From Amorphochlora amoebiformis (taxonomy: Eukaryota; Cercozoa; Chlorarachniophyceae), in NCBI GenBank assembly GCA_054601695.1, contig BAAHQB010000063.1, forward strand, positions 558,001 through 622,000: 64,000 nt of DNA, written 5' to 3'. Positions 1 to 64,000 of this stretch are shown piece by piece. The notes beneath the pieces were generated by a model. The model ran no database searches. It was not told where the DNA came from and saw nothing but the letters and a program-made list of their open reading frames with translations. A program made the translations under genes and the position numbers. Position 1 is the first letter of the stretch. Each line of letters begins with the position of its first letter.

Positions 1-431
1 GGAGTAATTCTCTCCATAAAACTTATGTGTACCCAGATTTAGTCGCATTCACTCTCTTCCAATAGACTTAAGCATATATACACGCATGTATTACATATAT
101 AAATATTTCAAAATCATCTCTCGCCATCTCTTCCGAAAGAATTTGTGTTTCGAATCATGAAATAGATATATTTACATATACATATGCACATACATACATA
201 ATATACATACATACATACATACATACATACATAATATACATACATACATACATACATACATAAAAACATACATACATACATACATACGTACATACGTACA
301 TACATATATACATGCATATATACATTCATGCATATACATATACATACATACATACATACATACATACATACATACATACATACATACATACCTACGTACA
401 TACATACATACATAAATACATCGCTTTCCAG
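1..431 (+). other. Intron of the DDX49-like gene with (TACA)n tract
   Basis: No exon is recognisable before the acceptor at 430-431. Bases about 187-415 are a degenerate TACA/ATAC tetranucleotide repeat that ends just before the CAG acceptor of the RELA exon. Confidence 0.6.
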
Positions 432-11689
<11,258 letters not shown>

Positions 11690-12665
11690 AGTACACTGTG
11701 TACACACACATATCTATCTGTAGTTGAAGCTAGTGAATGAACTCGCCGTGACCCTTGGCCATTGTATACGTACTAATTTCAATTCTGCACCATGCATGTC
11801 ATGTGTAGATATCTGTTGGTGCGTGCAAAAGCAAAAAAAAAAAAACGTTTCTGGACAACATCTTGATACGTTTGTGAGCGTCTAGGATCACAAGAAAACT
11901 AGAAAAGATTTTCGTCCTTGGATCGGATACGCACTTTGTGGATTTCAATGCTCACTGATGCTTTATACGCATGCGTAACTTGTGATATGCAATGGACTTG
12001 AAACTTAGAACGCCGCAGTGCTTATTAACTTACGGATAGGAAAATTACGGATAGGTGAAAACAGATCAAGATTACCTAGGTTACATTTAATGGTTGTAAT
12101 GTACTTTGTCGTAGTATGTGACAGTCTTAATACGATCGTATTGCAGGTGTGTACGCTTTTCATACGTACCTTGTACGTGTTAAGTTGTGGTACAGTACGT
12201 ATCTTTGTCGTGCGTACGTGTCGTACGTATCTTGTCGTACGTACGTATACATACGTACCTTGTCGTACGTACCTTGATGTACGTACTAGATCTATCTACC
12301 GAGATACGTACTGTATACCAAGGTTCTTATACTAGTTGTACTTACATTATGTGCAGTACATATGTACGTGCCCACATGCACGTACACGTTCAATGATCAT
12401 GTCGGGCACGCACTAGCGTTAACCACACGTCGCCGACGTTAGTACGTACGTATACAAAAGCATACATATTTGCTTGTAGTATACACAGTATTACGTTATC
12501 ATTGATACATGCGCGCAATGAATACATTGTACTCATGTACGTGCGTGTGATCGTAAACTTATGAGATACGATACGTGCGAATACATACGTACGACATAAT
12601 AATAATAATAATAATAATATATATATATATCTAGATATATATATATATATATATATATATACTAG

Positions 12666-12745
<80 letters not shown>

Positions 12746-12758
12746 ATGTATATGTATG

Positions 12759-12809
<51 letters not shown>

Positions 12810-12947
12810 TTCAGTGTAAGAGCTCATACAGGATATCGACGCCAGAACGTTAACGTGGAGATTTAATTGAGTTGTAAAAATTGTCGAGATCATTCATTGT
12901 ACGGTGCGGGTCAGTAGACTAGAATCTCTTCACCGTCTGCGAAAATG
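11690..12947. other. Convergent intergenic region with GTAC-rich block
   Basis: Lies between the 3' ends of the DDX49-like (plus) and AP2 (minus) genes. Bases 12140-12600 are strongly enriched in GTAC, ACGT and CGTA palindromic tetramers. An (AAT)n tract, (TA)n and a short GTGTGTGT run follow at 12596-12810. I see no coding exon. The poly-A run at 11833-11844 is unremarkable. Confidence 0.6.
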
Positions 12948-23827
<10,880 letters not shown>

Positions 23828-23968
23828 CTGGACGTTAAAAACATGTGTATACAGGTCGAGAAATTATGTATGTGACAGTTTTTTGCACACTTCTTCATTT
23901 ATATATGTGTAAGAATGGTGGTATTAATAATAAATATACATAAATACATAAATGTATACGTGTATGCT

Positions 23969-24021
<53 letters not shown>

Positions 24022-24322
24022 TATACAAATATACATAATAACTATATATTCATATACATAAACAACATAATTGGCTCATGGCAGCTCAGTCTCCAAGAGT
24101 ATTCGAATGACTTTAATACACATACACACATACAAACATGTATAATGGATGTATAAACAACTATTGATCAGGGTTTTGCTATCAATCGAGACAGAGCAGA
24201 AATGCACTCACTGCCAAAGATTGAATTATTTTGCTTTAAAGGGTTTAAGTAGGATAAATTGCATCTTAACCCGTTTTTCCCAAATACCTAGCGAAAGGAG
24301 TGATTAAAAATTGAATAATTTC

Positions 24323-24355
<33 letters not shown>

Positions 24356-24421
24356 ATATATATATAAACAGATACATAGAATATATATAATATACCTATA
24401 TATATATACACACACACATAC

Positions 24422-24464
<43 letters not shown>

Positions 24465-24617
24465 TACATTATACCCCTGGGACATGTGAGCACTTTCGCA
24501 GCGAAAGCTTGAGTCGTGCACAAAGGGCATTTAAAAGCGATCGGTGGTCAAAGTCCAGTGATATTCCACGTTCCTATCGAATGATATATATATATATATA
24601 TGAAATGTATGTATATG

Positions 24618-24670
<53 letters not shown>

Positions 24671-24972
24671 TATATACACATATACATATGCATGGATATA
24701 ATTTTAGGTTATCTGAGGGGTTAGACCTTACCTTGAGGTGGTATGTATGTATATGTATATGTGTATATATATATTATATGTATATATATATATATATATA
24801 TGTAGAGATATACATATCTAGATAGAATAAAAAATACACAAACAATAATATATACATATACAAACATGACAACATATATTTGCAATACACATATACATAT
24901 ACATACATACATATATACACGTATATTTATGAACATAATGTGATGTCCATCTGTAGCAAGGTCTTTAAGGTT
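23828..24972. other. Region between the AP2 gene and the FANCI 3' end
   Basis: Holds the likely first exon or exons and promoter of the minus-strand AP2 gene, which I could not resolve. A short minus-strand open frame beginning MPFVHDSSFRCESAHMSQ ends at a GTATAA donor near 24477, but its phase does not fit the next exon. The rest is (TA)n and (CA)n tracts around short unique blocks at 24060-24330 and 24475-24590. Confidence 0.4.
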
Positions 24973-35775
<10,803 letters not shown>

Positions 35776-36949
35776 ACACCCAAATTGAATTTATACTCCT
35801 TAAACATGTGAGAGTTATAGTGATTTGCCCTGTACCTCACAAGCTCGACCCGCAGCCCACATCATTCCATTTCGGCGGGACACGGAGCGCGTTGTTGAAC
35901 CGGAATCCAAAGACACGTGCCGGCCGGCGGCAGCTTTCGACACATGTCCACCTCCGGCTCTTCTCGGCCGTTCACCCAACGCGTTTCGGTTGAATCAGGC
36001 GCCTGCGGATGTACACATTGCAAATATATAAGTTATCCATATACCGTAGTGCTTCCACGAACATACCCTAAGTTGGAAACGGTGCGGTGCGGTGCGGAGA
36101 TCTTGTGGCTTTTTTGAAGGTGGCGATACGTTTTTAGGTCGAGATACCTTGACATTGTCGCGTCCAAGACATGTGCGACGATTGCAACTTTATAGCCACT
36201 CGAACAATTGATTTAATCCTCCGGTACAACTTGAACGCGCAAGTATGTCATGCGCATCGCGAGCCCGCCGTGATTAATTTGCGACTTGCACAATGATAAT
36301 TTTTGGTGATTTAAATTTGGCAGAAACCTTCAAGTATTACGCAGTTGAAAGAGTGCAACGCACTATTGATGCTTTGAACTAGAGAGATCACCATTAGTAT
36401 ATAAATGAACATCATCAAACCGTATGATAACTTCAAGTGTCACATGATCTAGTGTATTCTAGCTAGTCTAGATATGATCTAGATCATCCCGACCATGAAA
36501 TTAATGCTAAATGAATTTGGAGTTTCATAATTGTAGTCAAGCGCTACATTATTTACTATCATATTTCTTCCTTCTAGGACACTAGTTTATACGGTATGCA
36601 TCTAGTTATACATATAGACAGTCACAATGATTACTGGTACCAACAACAGTTCTCTAAAATTAAATTAAAACAGGGATGTGGGAGGTGCAGCTGACTATAA
36701 AGAACGTGGTCAATGGACTTTTGATATTTTTATACTGATTCCTCCTTGAAAATGCAACACACGCCTGACCAACGGTCCAGGCAGTGGCGAAAACGCCCCA
36801 ACGAAGGGGAGTGGATGGCTTGTGGAGTATGATCTAGGTGATGACGAGCTTGATGAGACGGAGGGTGGTCGAGAATATCTCTCCAAAGCTTAGAGACTTA
36901 CTGACGGGTCGAATTACTACTATCCGGCGCTGGAACGGAAGACAGATGC
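35776..36949. promoter_or_regulatory. FANCI upstream region and FLZ gene 3' flank
   Basis: Unique sequence between two minus-strand genes with little microsatellite. GC-richer up to about 36000, AT-richer beyond, with a CTAG-containing block at 36450-36500. I see no convincing ORF, TATA box or polyadenylation signal. It presumably holds the FANCI promoter and the FLZ gene 3' UTR. Confidence 0.35.
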
Positions 36950-37396
36950 TCAAGCTAGCCGGAGAAATCTTATCTCGTCCATAGTTATCGCCTCCGACCG
37001 GCACTCCTCCGAGCAGAAGCATTGGTCAAGATACATGTAAAATCCCATCTCAAGTTGTTCACCCTGACATCCGGCACACGTAAAGACAGGTTCTTGCGAC
37101 TTTTCTTCCTCGATGGGTGACACTCTACCGCGCTTCGTTCTCTTGGCTCGTAGAAGTGGGTAAGTTCTCGATCTGAAATCGCTTAGCCTGACATTTTCGA
37201 ATACGCTTTCAGAATGACGTTTCTTCCCCATGGTGCACGCCAGAGTCAAGTTCTTTGACGATTTGGATCGTTTAAGGGGCATGTGAAGTTCGCCCCCAGC
37301 AACAACCACACGGTGCAGGGGCTTCTCGTGTGACGCCTTGGATTGTGACGCGCATGGGGTACTCGTACTTTTCTTGGTTGAAGAGGGGTGTGACAT
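36950..37396 (-). CDS. FLZ (FCS-like, DUF581) zinc-finger protein
   Basis: Single-exon 148-residue protein starting at ATG 37396-37394 and ending TGA. The C-terminal third is a clear FLZ finger: FTCAGCQGEQLEMGFYMYLD followed by CFCSEECRSEAITMDE. It has the C-x2-C pair, the FYMY motif, the FCSEECR signature with the second cysteine pair, and the following I-x-x-DE helix. In land plants FLZ proteins are short adaptors that bind SnRK1 and are usually about 90-300 residues (family knowledge); the rest of this protein is basic and Ser-rich, probably disordered. Unlike its neighbours it has no intron and no simple repeats. The partner in this organism is unknown. The finger itself is hard to read as anything else. 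Confidence 0.85.
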   Translation of the reverse strand: MSHPSSTKKSTSTPCASQSKASHEKPLHRVVVAGGELHMPLKRSKSSKNLTLACTMGKKRHSESVFENVRLSDFRSRTYPLLRAKRTKRGRVSPIEEEKSQEPVFTCAGCQGEQLEMGFYMYLDQCFCSEECRSEAITMDEIRFLRLA

Positions 37397-37890
37397 CGGT
37401 GTCTAGTAGATACCCTTTAATAGTCGAACGGCCCTGTGGTTACTACCTTAATACTATTAACACTCAATTCCTTAATAGGGTACTTAAAAGATATTTCTGA
37501 GAATCGAATTGTTGAGCGTGGTGCGACGGTGCGGCAATGATGCTGGCACTCGCAAGGGGGGGTGGAGAGAAACAGAAAGAGAGGGAAAAGATATACACGC
37601 CTGGCTTGGCCTTCTTAAGACTCACGGAGACAAGGTTTCACCCATCTCCGAAAATCTCTAGAGCAACCACAAACAACTGAATTGCCAGCCCCCCCCCACC
37701 GTCTCAATTGCTTCCCTTCCCCCCCCCCGGGGACGACCACGAAAAAATTAGAAAGACTAAAGCAAGATTTACTCATTCAGCATTGAAATCTATGCCAGAA
37801 TCTACCCGGGGCAATTCTGTCTCATATTTTGGGTATCATAATATGATTCAATATTATTATAAATTACTCCCCACAATATTTATGAAGTTA

Positions 37891-37934
<44 letters not shown>

Positions 37935-37966
37935 ATATATATATATAATATATGTGCGTTTTGTAT

Positions 37967-38023
<57 letters not shown>

Positions 38024-38036
38024 ATAATTATATATC

Positions 38037-38068
<32 letters not shown>

Positions 38069-38358
38069 CTATATATACTAGTGTGTAGTATTGCATAATT
38101 ATATAATATTATACTGTATATAATATTATACAACTATATAATAATATTAACATTATGCTACAATTAGAATATATTATCAATTACTAGAATTAGAATCTAT
38201 TATTAAAATAATTATATAATTATAATATTATACTATATATATATATATATATATTATAAATATACTGTAATATTATATATACATATATACATACATATAT
38301 ATATATATATATCATATATATATATATATAATCTAGATAATACATATATATCATATAT

Positions 38359-38389
<31 letters not shown>

Positions 38390-38982
38390 CTAGATATATA
38401 TATACTAGATATATATATATATATATATATTATCTAGATTATATATCACATGTACATATGTATATGCATACATAATACACAGTATTACACACACACACGT
38501 ATATATATCTAGATATATATATGTTATATAGTCTAGATAGTATGTACGTATATGTACTAGATCTAGTACATGTAGTACGACTGCATGCCCAAAGTTGATC
38601 TAAAAATCTAAACTCATGCTGAATGACCTAGTGACTAGAATGACTAGAATCTAGTGATTTAGTATTTATTCTCGATACTCGGAGATGAATGACTAGAATC
38701 TAGTGATTTAGTAAAGACTCTAGATACTAGAGATACTCGGAGACATCATATATATCTAGTATATACTATTATTTACGTCTAGTTTACATAAGAGTATATA
38801 CTAGGAAATATTATATATATATACTATTATTTAGGTCTAGTTTACATATACTAGATATACCCCAGAGTTGTATAGAGCTACAGAGCTAGTAAAGTATTAT
38901 TTTTCATAATGATATTACATATATATATATATTTATATATATATATATGTATATATTGATATATGTATATATGTATGTCTAG

Positions 38983-39013
<31 letters not shown>

Positions 39014-39062
39014 ATATATATACACACGTATATAGTATAAACTAGATATAACATATATGCAA

Positions 39063-39100
<38 letters not shown>

Positions 39101-39107
39101 AACATAT

Positions 39108-39186
<79 letters not shown>

Positions 39187-39358
39187 AAATGTATACATTT
39201 AACCATATTCATTTCCATCATGCTCCGAGATGAAGAAAACCATAACATGCCCACCTTGCATCATCATCTCTAGCATATCTGTCTGTATCTTATCAAAACC
39301 TCATAACCCAATCAAAGCATCTCTCTTCTTGGTAGCAGCTTCATAACCTATTCAAAGC
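37397..39358. other. Intergenic region between FLZ and TMEM184-like genes
   Basis: 37397-37890 is unique sequence upstream of the FLZ gene, with C-runs at 37688-37700 and 37719-37730; it probably includes that promoter. 37890-38460 and 38920-39180 are AT microsatellite. 38460-38870 is rich in CTAG, with duplicated blocks containing GACTAGAATCTAGTGATTTAGTA and TAGTTTACATA. 39190-39358 is the likely 3' UTR of the TMEM184-like gene. No coding exon was seen. Confidence 0.5.
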
Positions 39359-57118
<17,760 letters not shown>

Positions 57119-57149
57119 TCCTCGAATATATGAATATATATATATATAA

Positions 57150-57198
<49 letters not shown>

Positions 57199-57254
57199 TA
57201 TATATATATATATAATATATATATATGCATATATATATATATATATATAAAATA

Positions 57255-57313
<59 letters not shown>

Positions 57314-57335
57314 ATATAAAATATATATATATGTA

Positions 57336-57376
<41 letters not shown>

Positions 57377-57385
57377 GCATATGCA

Positions 57386-57421
<36 letters not shown>

Positions 57422-57461
57422 ATTATTATTAATATCATTATTATTATTATTACTATTATTA

Positions 57462-57506
<45 letters not shown>

Positions 57507-57537
57507 ATATACATTTCAAATTTATATGCATACTTAC

Positions 57538-57578
<41 letters not shown>

Positions 57579-57595
57579 TACTATCTACATATATA
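57119..57595. promoter_or_regulatory. Short intergenic region upstream of TMEM184-like gene
   Basis: About 475 bases of (TA)n and (ATT)n between the TMEM184-like start and the stop codon of the next minus-strand gene. No unique promoter element was recognisable. Confidence 0.35.
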
Positions 57596-59054
<1,459 letters not shown>

Positions 59055-59263
59055 GGTTTTCAAAGTTCAAACAATTCGAAAAATTAAAAGTAAAATTAAT
59101 TCGGTAATTTAGTAACTGTATGTGCGATATCTGGATATTAAAGTTTGGATATCGAATCACTAGAGGTTTAGACTCATTATGGTGGGACACATGTGGGACA
59201 TCATCCGGATAATTAGTCGGCTTTGGATTTGAGGGAGATCCTTTATCTCTGCCAGCCCCGCGT
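59055..59263. promoter_or_regulatory. Divergent promoter region
   Basis: 209 bases separate the presumed start codons of the minus-strand signal-peptide gene (59054) and the plus-strand FKBP15-like gene (59264). The stretch is unique and AT-rich without microsatellite, unlike most of the window, which fits a shared promoter. No TATA box stands out. Confidence 0.4.

Positions 59264-64000
<4,737 letters not shown>

Overview
This is a window of nuclear DNA from a eukaryote. Protein-coding information sits in many short exons with canonical GT-AG splice sites, separated by introns swollen with (TA)n, (CA)n, (AAT)n, polypurine/polypyrimidine and TTAGGG-type repeats. No rRNA, tRNA, CRISPR array, bacterial operon or transposase was recognised. 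The telomere-like motif is TTAGGG. The gene content (FANCI, DDX49/Dbp8, TMEM184/LAZ1, a WH1 protein of the FKBP15 type, an AP2 plus LysM-like protein and an FLZ zinc finger) points to a protist or alga, possibly a SAR-type or other AP2-bearing lineage. I cannot name the species. Long predicted ORFs made of YIYIY, TLTL, SLFS, ERERE or KKKK are translated simple repeats, not genes.

Layout. (1) 432-11689, plus strand: C-terminal three quarters of a DDX49/Dbp8 DEAD-box helicase in 16 exons; its 5' end lies before base 1. (2) 23827-12948, minus strand: a 15-exon gene for a nuclear-looking protein with an acidic low-complexity region, a LysM-like domain, an AP2 domain and a zinc ribbon; it converges on the helicase gene. 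(3) 35775-24973, minus: a complete FANCI gene, 19 exons, 1281 residues. (4) 37396-36950, minus: a single-exon 148-residue FLZ zinc-finger protein. (5) 57118-39359, minus: a complete TMEM184/LAZ1/Ost-alpha family membrane protein, 486 residues in 23 exons spread over 17.8 kb. (6) 59054-57596, minus: an unrecognised small gene with a likely signal peptide and coiled-coil-like exons. (7) 59264 to the right edge, plus: the WH1-type N-terminus of an FKBP15/WAFL homologue, divergent from gene 6 across about 210 bp.

I built the exon models by hand. They were checked by reading-phase continuity at every junction and by similarity to remembered family sequences; no transcript data were used. The genes are independent housekeeping or repair genes and do not form a pathway together.

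The most unusual feature is a genome-wide habit seen in at least four genes. Exon edges are tandemly duplicated together with their splice site and are separated by (TA)n. Copies on the 5' side of the intact exon usually carry the acceptor plus the start of the exon. Copies on the 3' side usually carry the end of the exon plus the donor. Interstitial TTAGGG/CCCTAA arrays lie inside introns, some starting within a few bases of a splice donor.
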